Shown here in pieces: positions 25,891-33,854 of a stretch of DNA of 64,000 bases. The DNA is from Myxococcales bacterium (GTDB taxonomy: Bacteria; Myxococcota_A; Polyangia; Palsa-1104). The translations under genes were made by a program, and so were the position numbers. How positions within the stretch are numbered: the first letter of the stretch is position 1; every line of letters starts with the position of its first letter. The stretch is taken from positions 25,336-89,335 of the forward strand of contig PNAM01000041.1 in NCBI GenBank assembly GCA_003170275.1. The letters run 5' to 3'. The notes under the pieces are model-generated. The model was not told the DNA's origin. It did not search any database and saw only the letters and a program-made list of their open reading frames with translations.

Positions 25891-28500
25891 ATGCACGCCT
25901 TCTTCCGGCGCTCGCTCCCGCTGTTCGTCCTGACCAGCACCTTCCTCGCATCGGCCGCTCGCGCCGACGAGGTCCCGGCGATCCCGGCGCTCTCGAAAGC
26001 GCCCCGGCTCACCCATTTCGTCGAAGCCAAGCCTCCTTTAGCGCTGGCCACCCGCGGTCAGGCGGAGGTCACTTTGACGATCGACGTGGACGCGCAGGGA
26101 CACGTCAAGGCGGTCGAGGTGGCCAAGCCCGCCGGCGATGGCTTCGACGAGGCGGCCGTCGCCGCGGCGAAAGAATTCGTCTTCGAGCCCGGCGAGTACC
26201 AGGGCAAACCGGTCGCGGTGCGGATCACCTACGGCTACCGCTTCGCCATGAAGGCGGAGCCGCCGCCGGAATCGGTTGCGCCCGCGCCGGCTGGACCGAC
26301 CGTCCCCGTCGGTGGCCGCGTGCTGGCGAAAGGCGACCGCGTGCCGCTGGTCGGCGTGGCGGTGCTCCTCGGCGACGATCTGCAGGCGGTCACCGACGAT
26401 CTGGGGCAGTTTCACTTCGACGCAGTCGCGGTCGGCGAGCACGACTTGAAGCTGCGCGGCGGCGGCATCGCGCCCGTAAACGTGAAGATCAAGGCGAACC
26501 CGGGCAAGCGCCTCGAGCTCACCTACTACGTCGCAATCAAGGAGCGCTACACGTCGACGGTGCGCGGCAGGAAGGTGGTCGTGGAGACCGTCGAGCTCAC
26601 GCTGCAGGCCGACGAGATCAAGCGCATCCCCGGCACGCAAGGCGACGTGCTCAAGTCGGTGCAGAACCTGCCCGGCGTCGCGCGCGCCCCATTCGGCATC
26701 GGCCTCCTGATCGTCTGGGGCTCGGCGCCGCAGGACACGCGCACCTACGTCGACGGCGTCTATATCCCGACGCTCTATCACTTCGGCGGGCTGCGCTCGA
26801 CGGTCAACAGCGAGATGGTGCAGTCGCTGACCTTCTCGCCGGGCGCGTACGGCGTCGATCACGGCCTCGGCCTGGGCGGCGTCGTCGACGTCGAGTCGCG
26901 CAAGCCGCGCACCGACGGCTACCACGGCTTCGCGCAGCTCGATCTGATCGATGCGTCGCTGATGGTCGAAGGGCCGATCGGCAAGAAGCTCTCGTTCGCC
27001 GTCGCTGCGCGCGCCAGCCTGATCGGCGTGTTCCTGCCGATCTTCACGCGCGGCTCGAGCATCCAGCTGACGACGCAGTACTACGACTATCAGGCGCGCC
27101 TCACCTACCGGCCGACGGTGCGCGACGATCTCGATCTGTTCATCTTTGGCTCCGACGACGCGATCGACGTGCTCAACAAGAACTCGAACGCCGCGCTCTC
27201 CGCGGCTTTCGGATCGCACACGTTCTATCACCGCGGGATCGGCAGCTGGCTCCATCGTTTCTCGAATCGCGCGACGCTCTCGTTGATCGCCTCGGTCGGC
27301 TACGACGTGCCGTTTCAATTTCGCGTGGCCACCGGCGACTCGATCTCGTCGATCGATCCCGGCTTGCTCTCGTACACCGTGCGTGCGGTCGCGCGCATCC
27401 CGCTCACCTCGTTCCTTCGGCTCGACGCGGGCCTCGACTACGAAGGCAATCGATTCACCTTCGACCGAACGGCCGCTGCGGCAGGCGGCGGAGGTGGTGG
27501 CGGAATGGGCTTCGGCGGGATGGGCGGCGGCGGCGGAAGCAGCGCGCCCGACAACCTGGTGGTCTACACCGATCACCCGGCGCCCTACGCGTCGGCGACG
27601 CTGTCGTTCTTCAACCAGCGCCTGACCATCGTTCCGCAGTTCCGGCTCGAGATCCTCACCTTCGCCGGCTATGCGGGCACGCCGAACGCGTTCTCCTCGA
27701 CGTTCGTGCGACCCGAGCCGCGCCTGAGCGTTCGCTACCAGCCGGTTCGCTGGATGGCGATCAAGGCGGCCATCGGCGTGTTCGATCAACCGCCCCAGTC
27801 GCAGAATTTTTCGGCGGTGTTCGGCAACCCCAAGCTCGAGCCGGAGTTCGGCGTGCACTATGTCGGCGGCTTCGACTTCCAACCGACGCCGACGCTGCAC
27901 ATCGAGGTCGAGGCCTTCTACAAAGACCTCCGCAATCTGATCGTGCAGGGCGAGCTCGCCGGCGATCCGCCGCTGATCAACCAGGGGCTCGGGCGCGTCT
28001 ACGGTGGCGAGCTGCTGGTGCGCCAGGAGCTGTGGAAGAACCTGTTCGGCTGGATCTCGTACACGGTCTCGCGCAGCGAGCGGAAGGATCACCCCGATCA
28101 GGACTGGAAGATCTTCCAGTTCGATCAGACCCACATCCTGACGCTGATCGCCAGCTACAAGCTGCCGCGCGGCTACCAGCTGGGGCTGCGCTTCCGCTAC
28201 GTGACCGGAAATCCCTACACGCCCGTGCTCTCGGCCTTCTACAACTCGAACAGCGATCGCTACACGCCGATCCAGGGCCCGATCAACAGCGGTCGCCTCG
28301 GCTCGTTCAACCAGCTCGACATCCGCTTCGACAAGACCTGGACCTTCAACCGCTGGCGGATGTCGCTCTATCTCGATCTGCAGAACGTCTACAACGCGTC
28401 CAACCCCGAGGGCGTCAGCTACAACTTCGACTACACGCATCAGAACACCATCAACGGCTTGCCGTTCTTGCCCGTGCTCGGGCTGCGGGGGGATTTCTGA
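25891..28500 (+). CDS. TonB-dependent receptor with an N-terminal TonB-like domain
   Basis: 869 aa, ATG 25891, signal peptide LFVLTSTFLASAARADE. Order of parts: a TonB C-terminal-like domain (about 40-125: AEVTLTIDVDAQGHVKAVEVA, ending VRITYGYRF), a carboxypeptidase-regulatory-like domain (about 140-215), a plug domain (GTQGDVLKSVQNLPGVARAP, DGVYIPTLYHFGG), and a beta-barrel with conserved endings (FRYVTGNPYTPV, MSLYLDLQNVYN). A Gly-rich extracellular loop lies near 27480-27540. It imports a ligand across the outer membrane; the substrate is unknown. The next lipoprotein gene is coupled by TGATG. Confidence 0.93.
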   Translation: MHAFFRRSLPLFVLTSTFLASAARADEVPAIPALSKAPRLTHFVEAKPPLALATRGQAEVTLTIDVDAQGHVKAVEVAKPAGDGFDEAAVAAAKEFVFEPGEYQGKPVAVRITYGYRFAMKAEPPPESVAPAPAGPTVPVGGRVLAKGDRVPLVGVAVLLGDDLQAVTDDLGQFHFDAVAVGEHDLKLRGGGIAPVNVKIKANPGKRLELTYYVAIKERYTSTVRGRKVVVETVELTLQADEIKRIPGTQGDVLKSVQNLPGVARAPFGIGLLIVWGSAPQDTRTYVDGVYIPTLYHFGGLRSTVNSEMVQSLTFSPGAYGVDHGLGLGGVVDVESRKPRTDGYHGFAQLDLIDASLMVEGPIGKKLSFAVAARASLIGVFLPIFTRGSSIQLTTQYYDYQARLTYRPTVRDDLDLFIFGSDDAIDVLNKNSNAALSAAFGSHTFYHRGIGSWLHRFSNRATLSLIASVGYDVPFQFRVATGDSISSIDPGLLSYTVRAVARIPLTSFLRLDAGLDYEGNRFTFDRTAAAAGGGGGGGMGFGGMGGGGGSSAPDNLVVYTDHPAPYASATLSFFNQRLTIVPQFRLEILTFAGYAGTPNAFSSTFVRPEPRLSVRYQPVRWMAIKAAIGVFDQPPQSQNFSAVFGNPKLEPEFGVHYVGGFDFQPTPTLHIEVEAFYKDLRNLIVQGELAGDPPLINQGLGRVYGGELLVRQELWKNLFGWISYTVSRSERKDHPDQDWKIFQFDQTHILTLIASYKLPRGYQLGLRFRYVTGNPYTPVLSAFYNSNSDRYTPIQGPINSGRLGSFNQLDIRFDKTWTFNRWRMSLYLDLQNVYNASNPEGVSYNFDYTHQNTINGLPFLPVLGLRGDF

Positions 28501-29405
28501 TGCGCCGGCTCTCGTCGCTGCTGCTGGTCGTCTCGAGCGGGCTCGCGCTGGCGAGCGGCTGCTCCAACAATGATGACCCCGCTTCGTACATCACCGGGCT
28601 GCGCGTGCTGGCCATCAAGGCGGAGCCGCCCGAGGTTCCGGCCGGCGCCACGTCGGTGCTCACCGCGCTGGCGATCGACACGCAAGGCAGCGCGATCAGC
28701 ATCGCGTGGGCGCAGTGCCTGCGCGCGGCGCTGCAAGGCGAAGCGATCAACCCCGACTGCATCACCAACGCGACCGCCGACTATCTCGCGCCGATCGGGA
28801 TGGGCCTGTCCGTGACCACCACCATGCCGATGGTCGACCCCACCAGCCTCGGCCGCCCCGACGCGAGCGGCGGCGTCTACCTCCCGATCATCGCGTACGT
28901 CAGCGCCGGCACCGACTCACTCACCGCCACCCATCAGCTCCGCCTCGGCCTCGGAACGCCCGCCAACCAAAACCCGTCGCTGAGCGGCCTCTTCGAGGTC
29001 ACCTCCAGCGTCGATGGCGGCGCCGCCGACACCACCACGCCCCTCGATGACACCAACCCGCTGGTCGTCCATTCCGGCGACAAGCTCACCCTGCGCGCGA
29101 CCTTCCTGCCCGGCAGCGCCGAGGTCTACCCCATCTTCGACGGCGACCCGCACACCACGCCGCCACGCAGCGTCACCGAAACGCTCTCGGTCTCCTGGTT
29201 CTCGACCGCCGGCAACTTCAGCGCCGCCTCGACGGGCGCCGACGTCACCGACATGATCTTCCACCTGGACCCGCCGACCGGCCGCAACACCAGCGGCCCA
29301 CAGCTCCACCTGCCCCCGAGCGGCACCGCGATCGATCTGTGGATCGTCGGCCGAGACGAGCGCGGCGGAACGGACTACCTGCACCGAACGCTACAGTTCG
29401 AATAG
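28500..29405 (+). CDS. Lipoprotein partner of the TonB-dependent receptor
   Basis: 301 aa. Its ATG shares the A of the receptor stop codon. The signal peptide ends in a lipobox (LALASGC). The mature part reads as two immunoglobulin-like beta domains (GLRVLAIKAEPPEVPAGATS, SGDKLTLRATFLPGSAEVY) with Cys pair C75/C87 area (WAQCLRAALQGEAINPDC) and a C terminus TDYLHRTLQFE. Such surface lipoproteins commonly accompany TonB receptors in SusCD-like or myxobacterial pairs. It does not look like SusD. It ends 26 nt before the integrated element, so the element sits just behind this operon. Confidence 0.82.
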   Translation: MRRLSSLLLVVSSGLALASGCSNNDDPASYITGLRVLAIKAEPPEVPAGATSVLTALAIDTQGSAISIAWAQCLRAALQGEAINPDCITNATADYLAPIGMGLSVTTTMPMVDPTSLGRPDASGGVYLPIIAYVSAGTDSLTATHQLRLGLGTPANQNPSLSGLFEVTSSVDGGAADTTTPLDDTNPLVVHSGDKLTLRATFLPGSAEVYPIFDGDPHTTPPRSVTETLSVSWFSTAGNFSAASTGADVTDMIFHLDPPTGRNTSGPQLHLPPSGTAIDLWIVGRDERGGTDYLHRTLQFE

Positions 29406-29431
29406 ACACCGCGCGGCGACATTCGAGAATC

Positions 29432-29476
29432 TGGAGCCGATGCCCGGAATTGAACCGGGGACCTACGGTTTACGAA
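29432..29476. repeat. Left attachment site (tRNA-Thr 3' fragment)
   Basis: 45-bp identical copy of the tRNA-Thr 3' half from anticodon loop to CCA. It cannot be a working tRNA because the 5' half is absent. The match ends at 29476, where the sequences diverge (T here, A at 36018). Confidence 0.95.
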
Positions 29477-29507
29477 TCCCAGGTGCCTTCGGCTGTAACG
29501 AGGGCGT

Positions 29508-30638
29508 CTACTTCGCTTTTTGGGCAGCGTCACTGTCGCCCGCCGGCAAAGGTTCGGCAATCGCACTCAGATTGGGCCTGCGGTCGAACCCAGCGACCGC
29601 TTCGCGCAGGACGTTCATTTCGATGTGGGCGTAGCGCTGGGTCACGGCCAGGTTGGAGTGGCCGAGCAGCTCCGCGATGGCGTCGATGCCCACGCCTTTG
29701 CGGCGCAGGCGGGTCGCGTAGTCGTGCCGCAGGTCGTGGAATCGCAGATCTTGAATCTCGGCACGCACTACCGCCCGATGGAAGATGCGCGTCACCGCGT
29801 CGCGGCTGTAGCGCTTGCCGAGGCGGCTGATGAAGACGTACTCGCACAGACTCGGGCTGATGGATATCGCCAGCTCCAGCACGCACGACAGTGCATCGTT
29901 GATGGGCAGCCGGCGCACTTTGCCCGACTTGGTACGGGTGAGCGTGATGAGCCTAGCGCGCACGTCCACCGCGTCCTTCCGCAGCGAGACGATCTCGCCC
30001 AGGCGCATCCCGCTCATGAGCGCGGTGAGCACCAGCGGCCTGATGCCCTTCGGTATCTCGGCGAACAGGCGCTTCTCCTCGTCGTCGAGCAGATAGCGCA
30101 CGCGGCCGGCACCTTCCTTGAGCAGCTTCACGGCGCGCACGGCGCGGGCCTTCTCCGGCATCATCCAGCCCCACGAGGCAGCCAGCCCGAGCAGGTGCTT
30201 GAGTTGAGCCACCGCACGGTTGATGGTCGCCGGCTTGGCCTCTTCGACGGTTCGCGCTCTCTTGAAGCGCTCAACGTGAAAGGGCGAGATGTCGTCGAGC
30301 TTGATGTCGCCGAATCCGTCGCGAAGGATCTTCGACAAGCTCTTGCGGCTCTTAATCGTCAGCGGCCGGTGGACCACCGCCCACTTCTCGTAGTCGTCGA
30401 GCGCCTCACCCAGCCGGCGCGGCGTCTGGCGCTTGGGGTCGAAGCCGCCAGCGAACGCGGCACTTAGAATCTCTCGGGCGCGCTGCTTGGCCGCCGCCGC
30501 CGCGATGCCGGTGGGCAACCGCTCAGTATATCTGCGGGCCTCACCCGTTGAGGGCTCGCGCCACCGCAAATCGATGTGGAGCCGACCATCCGGGCCACGG
30601 TGCAGACCACGAACGCCCGTCTTTGAGTATCTCGCCAT
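29508..30638 (-). CDS. Tyrosine recombinase / phage-type integrase
   Basis: 376 aa from ATG 30638, preceded by a strong ribosome site (GGAGGAGG). An N-terminal Arm-type/SAM-like region with SKTGVRGLHRGPDGRLHIDL and a core-binding helix bundle (GEALDDYEKWAVVHRPLTIK) precede the catalytic domain. Catalytic set: Arg in ALMSGMRLGEI, His-x-x-Arg in HDLRHDYATRL, His in LLGHSNLAVTQRY and Tyr in RYAHIEMN. It drives insertion and excision at the 45-bp tRNA-Thr site. Its stop lies 31 nt from the left attachment repeat, and it reads toward that end. Confidence 0.96.
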   Translation of the reverse strand: MARYSKTGVRGLHRGPDGRLHIDLRWREPSTGEARRYTERLPTGIAAAAAKQRAREILSAAFAGGFDPKRQTPRRLGEALDDYEKWAVVHRPLTIKSRKSLSKILRDGFGDIKLDDISPFHVERFKRARTVEEAKPATINRAVAQLKHLLGLAASWGWMMPEKARAVRAVKLLKEGAGRVRYLLDDEEKRLFAEIPKGIRPLVLTALMSGMRLGEIVSLRKDAVDVRARLITLTRTKSGKVRRLPINDALSCVLELAISISPSLCEYVFISRLGKRYSRDAVTRIFHRAVVRAEIQDLRFHDLRHDYATRLRRKGVGIDAIAELLGHSNLAVTQRYAHIEMNVLREAVAGFDRRPNLSAIAEPLPAGDSDAAQKAK

Positions 30639-30778
30639 CGTCGCCTCCTCCGAGGGGGCGAAGTTGCCCAGCGTCTTATCGCTGCTGCTGAATCGCATTT
30701 GATGACCAGCGACCAGCAGACCGACGCTATCGGACAATGGCGAGATTGAGCGTGCAGGATCTCCCGGAGTTGTTGCAG

Positions 30779-31114
30779 CTATGGCTTGCGCTTGGCCTGG
30801 TCGACGACGCGGGCAGCGAACCGCGCCCCGTGCTTGCGCACCAACTCCATCGCGCCGGCCAGCGCGCTTTGGTCGGGGAAGATGAACAAGTCGCGGACTT
30901 CGACGCGCAGCCGCTTGGCAACAGCGACGAGAAAACTGAGGGACGGCAATCTCAGGCCGCGCTCGCAGCGCGAAAGATAGCCCTTGTTGACCTCCAAGTC
31001 CCACGCGAGCCGCTCCTGCGTCAACCCGCGCTCATTCCGCAGGTCTGCAATCCTGCGACCGAGCTGGCGTGCGAGTTGGACCGACTTCGACGGCACGCAG
31101 CGACGGTAGGGCAA
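30779..31114 (-). CDS. XRE-family helix-turn-helix regulator
   Basis: 111 aa (TTG 31114) or 105 aa (GTG 31096). The HTH is clear: IADLRNERGLTQERLAWDLEVNKGYLSRCERGLRLPSLSF. A C-terminal tail of about 35 residues (FIFPDQSALAGAMELVRKHG) has no recognised domain. It is the likely repressor that keeps the element dormant. An inverted repeat at 31130-31146 lies 16 nt upstream and is a candidate operator. Integrase is on the same strand downstream; the DUF697-like gene is divergent. Confidence 0.85.
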   Translation of the reverse strand: MPYRRCVPSKSVQLARQLGRRIADLRNERGLTQERLAWDLEVNKGYLSRCERGLRLPSLSFLVAVAKRLRVEVRDLFIFPDQSALAGAMELVRKHGARFAARVVDQAKRKP

Positions 31115-31129
31115 GCCGTCGACTTGCGA

Positions 31130-31146
31130 GTTGCCCCACAGGCAAC
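31130..31146. promoter_or_regulatory. Candidate XRE operator
   Basis: GTTGCC-N5-GGCAAC, perfect 6-bp arms, in the divergent region between the XRE gene and the 31349 gene. Confidence 0.4.
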
Positions 31147-31348
31147 CAGCGACCTATGCTTGGATGTGAGATCCCATGAGGGCATCGCCAGGGCTGGTAC
31201 CGTCGGTGAGATAAGAGTTCAGCCGAGGAGGCCAAGGCGTGCCACGGTTCCCAAGTATGCATCTCACTGGGCGGATGTGCGATTTCGAGTGAATTGAATG
31301 AGTCGGCCGTCACCTCCTTCAAGGTGAACGCCCGGCGAGGAGGTGGAC

Positions 31349-31723
31349 ATGGCGACGCTCAAGCGAAAGGTTCACATTGTCATCCACGCGGCGGCCACGG
31401 CTGCGGGTGTCGTCGGAGCCGGGCTCGCGCAGATCCCGGGCTCCGATGCGCCGGTGCTGATGAGCATCCAGACGGCGATGATCATGGGCATCGCCGACAT
31501 CCACGGCGAGAAGATCACCAAGGCTGTGGCGGCCGACTTGTTGTTGACCTTCACGGCCACCTTGGCGGGGCGTGTCATCAGCCAGTTTCTCGTCGGTTGG
31601 ATACCGATACTCGGGAACGCGGTCAACGCATCGACGGCAGCCGGAGTGACCGAGGCGGTCGGATGGGCCGCGCACGCCTTCTTCGAAAAGAACGAGAAGC
31701 CGAGTGAGACGGCAGCGTCGTAG
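31349..31723 (+). CDS. DUF697/YcjF-like membrane protein
   Basis: 124 aa from ATG 31349 with a good ribosome site (GAGGAGG). Sequence matches the DUF697 pattern: DAPVLMSIQTAMIMGIADIH, followed by a hydrophobic segment and WIPILGNAVNASTAAGVTEAVGWAAHAFF. The domain is usually attached to or adjacent to GTPases (YcjF with YcjX, Era-like GTPases); none is present here. As a stand-alone gene it would be a small membrane protein of the element. Role in defence or host interaction is speculation. Confidence 0.8.
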   Translation: MATLKRKVHIVIHAAATAAGVVGAGLAQIPGSDAPVLMSIQTAMIMGIADIHGEKITKAVAADLLLTFTATLAGRVISQFLVGWIPILGNAVNASTAAGVTEAVGWAAHAFFEKNEKPSETAAS

Positions 31724-31754
31724 CTCTTTGAGAAAAAAATCAAACGCCCGAATC

Positions 31755-31802
31755 CAGGGGACCTCTCACTCAGAGTGCCCACCCCCGTCGACGGGTCCCC
31801 TG
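31755..31802. repeat. Long inverted repeat / possible structured RNA or terminator
   Basis: CAGGGGACC at 31755-31763 pairs with GGTCCCCTG at 31794-31802. A smaller hairpin CACT-N3-AGTG (31767-31777) and a GC palindrome (CCGTCGACGG) lie inside. It follows the DUF697-like gene by 31 nt. No T-run follows, so a simple intrinsic terminator is not certain. The remainder of 31724-32027 shows no gene I can support. Confidence 0.4.
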
Positions 31803-32027
31803 CTCGATAGTCCTCGGGATAGCCGATGGGCAGCCATACCGGCTGCTGCCTAGCGACACGATGAACGAGGAGGGAACCACGCGGCCGAGCGTGTTCGCGT
31901 GGTCTCCGTCGAGCTGTCGTGCCATCATTGCCAGCGCGCCGCTGGTGCGGTTCAAGTGTTCTGTGTGCTTCGGGTGTTCGGCGTGTTTGGGACAGACTTG
32001 CCCAGAAAAGCAACGACGGAGAAAGCG

Positions 32028-32777
32028 ATGCGCTACCCAGCTTTGGTTATTGTCGGGGTGCTGTTGCTCAGGCCGAGTGCCGCAAGGGCGCAGGAGTGCT
32101 GGCAGATAGAACATGATTATGAGAACGCCAAAGCCGAGTATGCCGCTTACTCGTCGCCTTCGATGATCAAGCACAGGCACGACTCAGAACAGCAGCTGGC
32201 AAGGCTACAAAAACCATTGGACGAGTGTCGCAGGAAAGCTGCCACCGACGCGGCCGCTGCGAAAGCCAAGGAACAAGAACGGATGCGCGTTGATGCTGCG
32301 GCACGCGCCACGAAAGCGGCTGTGAAGGCGCGGTTGGATGCCGAAGCGAATGCTATGGAAGATAAACACGAGGCGGAACTCGATCTATTGCGGAGTAATC
32401 CGGCGGTCGGTCGCCTTATCTGGAGCACTGAATTGTGCATAGCCCAAAAGGCCCGGACGACCACGCTGGCCGCGATAGCCAAGGAGAGAAAATATTCGCG
32501 AATCGGAGGTGTCGTCTCATTGAAGGACATGAAGGATCTACAAGACGACCTACGGGCTTCGGACGACCGGATTGCCGCAGCCAAGGCCACATTGAGGGCG
32601 GAGCCAGCAACATCGCCGCTTGCTTGCAGTGCTCCGAAGGTCGTTGCTCTGTGGAATTGTTATCAACAGTTAGAGAATGGCAATCTCAGCCCCGTGGGCA
32701 TCTGTGCGGACTCCGTCATGGAGAACATCGTCGAGCTCTTGACGCACGAGTTTGAACATAGTGGACCAGGTCAGTAG
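32028..32777 (+). CDS. Exported coiled-coil protein of the mobile element
   Basis: 249 aa from ATG 32028 with a GGAG ribosome site. A signal peptide (ALVIVGVLLLRPSAARAQ) predicts export. A long helical, Ala/Lys/Arg-rich coiled coil follows (KEQERMRVDAAARATKAAV), with cysteines at ECWQ, DECR, LCIAQ, LACSA, WNCYQ and ICADS that could form disulfides. The second half has RLIWSTELCIAQKARTTTLA. No family recognised. Codon and base usage are visibly less GC-rich than host genes. Being secreted and plasmid-like, it may be a surface or entry-exclusion type protein, which is conjecture. Confidence 0.72.
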   Translation: MRYPALVIVGVLLLRPSAARAQECWQIEHDYENAKAEYAAYSSPSMIKHRHDSEQQLARLQKPLDECRRKAATDAAAAKAKEQERMRVDAAARATKAAVKARLDAEANAMEDKHEAELDLLRSNPAVGRLIWSTELCIAQKARTTTLAAIAKERKYSRIGGVVSLKDMKDLQDDLRASDDRIAAAKATLRAEPATSPLACSAPKVVALWNCYQQLENGNLSPVGICADSVMENIVELLTHEFEHSGPGQ

Positions 32778-32828
32778 CCCCGCCCACCGGGGGCACTAAG
32801 GTCATCGGCGCCTGTTCCGGCTCGTCCG

Positions 32829-33050
32829 CTAGTTGTGAGGCTCGATCTTCCCCCTCTCTAGGTTCTCTTTGGCTTTCACGTACTCCCGAGCCGATTGGAG
32901 AACCTGATTCCGCAGCCAATCAACGTTGACGTTGGCCTGCACGAGACCGGCCTCTACTTTCTCCAGGGACCGCACTGCATTCGTCAGGTTTGTCTCGCTG
33001 AGCACTACTGCGTCTTCGAGATCTACTCGTGCCACTTCGCGCTCGCTCAT
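32829..33050 (-). CDS. Small coiled-coil protein
   Basis: 73 aa from ATG 33050 (frame open to 33080). Acidic/amphipathic helix (EDAVVLSETNLTNAVRSLEK, REYVKAKENLERGKIE). A GGACAGAG stretch upstream is a weak ribosome site. No family recognised. It is convergent with the exported coiled-coil gene. Confidence 0.5.
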   Translation of the reverse strand: MSEREVARVDLEDAVVLSETNLTNAVRSLEKVEAGLVQANVNVDWLRNQVLQSAREYVKAKENLERGKIEPHN

Positions 33051-33250
33051 GTTCTCTGTCCTCCGCCGGCCAACGGCCATTGAATCACCACGACCCTACC
33101 AGTCTACGGACAAGGGATGTCAACCCTCCAAGGGGTACAAGCAGGGCTGGGATCCTACGGTGCGTTTGTACCTGACCAGGGGTTCAGGGGGGGGGGTAAT
33201 GCAGACCGAATTGCGCAGTTTGCATAGGCCCGCTGTAGCGAGTAAGCGGC

Positions 33251-33422
33251 TCAGCTACCAGGGGCCGGCGCTCCCCCGGTAGCTCGGTCATGAGCGAAGA
33301 CGAAGGCGAGGGCTTCTTGCATTCGGTCTTCGGTGATGTCGGCGCGCAGGTGGCGCAGAATGCGTTTGAAAGATGCCTCGGCGCAGCTTCTCGTTGAACA
33401 GATTGCGGATGTTGTTGTTCAT
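33251..33422 (-). pseudogene. Frameshifted remnant of a small gene
   Basis: ATG 33422 follows a strong ribosome site (GGGAGGA), and the frame starts MNNNIRNLFNEKLR, but then runs as low-quality Arg/Pro text to 33288. A one-base shift at the codons after KLR gives AEASFKRILRHLRADITEDRMQEALAFVF..., ending at TGA 33251. The shifted frame reads as a normal alpha-helical protein with an LRADITEDRMQEAL motif. Most likely a decayed helical protein of the element; sequencing error is an alternative. Identity unknown. Confidence 0.45.
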
Positions 33423-33606
33423 GCAGTCCTCCCATGCGTAGCGCGCACGAAGGGCCTGCAAAGGCCCGCGTGGCGCGGAGCGCGCCAAGAAGGAGGTCAC
33501 GTCATTCTTATTATCCTGCGAACTCGGACCCTTTCGATTGGGCTTGCTACGCGGATACGCGCAGGAGACTGGTATGGGAGTTAATGAAATGGTTCTAATG
33601 GACAGA

Positions 33607-33679
33607 GAGAGCCTGTCGGCCCTTGCGCAGTTGGGACCCAAGGGAGTATGTCCCATGCGCTGCGGTCCGACAGACTCTC
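33607..33679. repeat. Interrupted inverted repeat next to iterons
   Basis: GAGAG-C-CTGTCGG (33607-33619) pairs with CCGACAG-A-CTCTC (33667-33679), 13-bp arms with one mismatch around a 47-nt centre that contains a smaller palindrome TTGGG-A-CCCAA (33631-33641). It could be part of a replication origin, a transfer site or a transcript end. It lies in the 33423-33750 gap, where no gene is supported. Confidence 0.45.
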
Positions 33680-33705
33680 CCGGAGGGAGAGACTGACTTT
33701 CTACC

Positions 33706-33854
33706 GGGAGCACCTATGGGGAACACCTGGGGGAACACCTGCGGGAACACCTATTCACCGAACCTTGGGGACCAGGCTCGGGGGGCCTCGGACACAGAGA
33801 CAGATTCGGGGAGCACCTCGGGTTGCTCAAGAAGGTCGGGCTGCGGGAGCACCT
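33706..33854. repeat. Iteron-like GGGARCACCT repeats
   Basis: Six copies of GGGARCACCT: 33706-33715, 33719-33728, 33731-33740, 33743-33752, 33809-33818 and 33845-33854. The first four are spaced 12-13 bp, close to one helical turn plus. They sit just past and within the 3' end of the primase-like gene, whose tail encodes LPQP-type repeats, so the later copies are partly coding repetition. The arrangement resembles plasmid iterons beside a rep gene. Confidence 0.55.

Noticed and set aside
29432..29476. A second tRNA gene
   Set aside because: Only the 3' half of the cloverleaf is present; it is the displaced fragment of the att site.
31770..32180. 136-codon minus-strand frame in the mobile element
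   Set aside because: No ribosome site, odd composition, and overlap with the exported coiled-coil gene start.
33187..33196. G10 tract as a phase-variable contingency repeat
   Set aside because: It is not inside a supported gene or next to a clear promoter, so slippage would have no evident target; it may also be a sequencing artefact.
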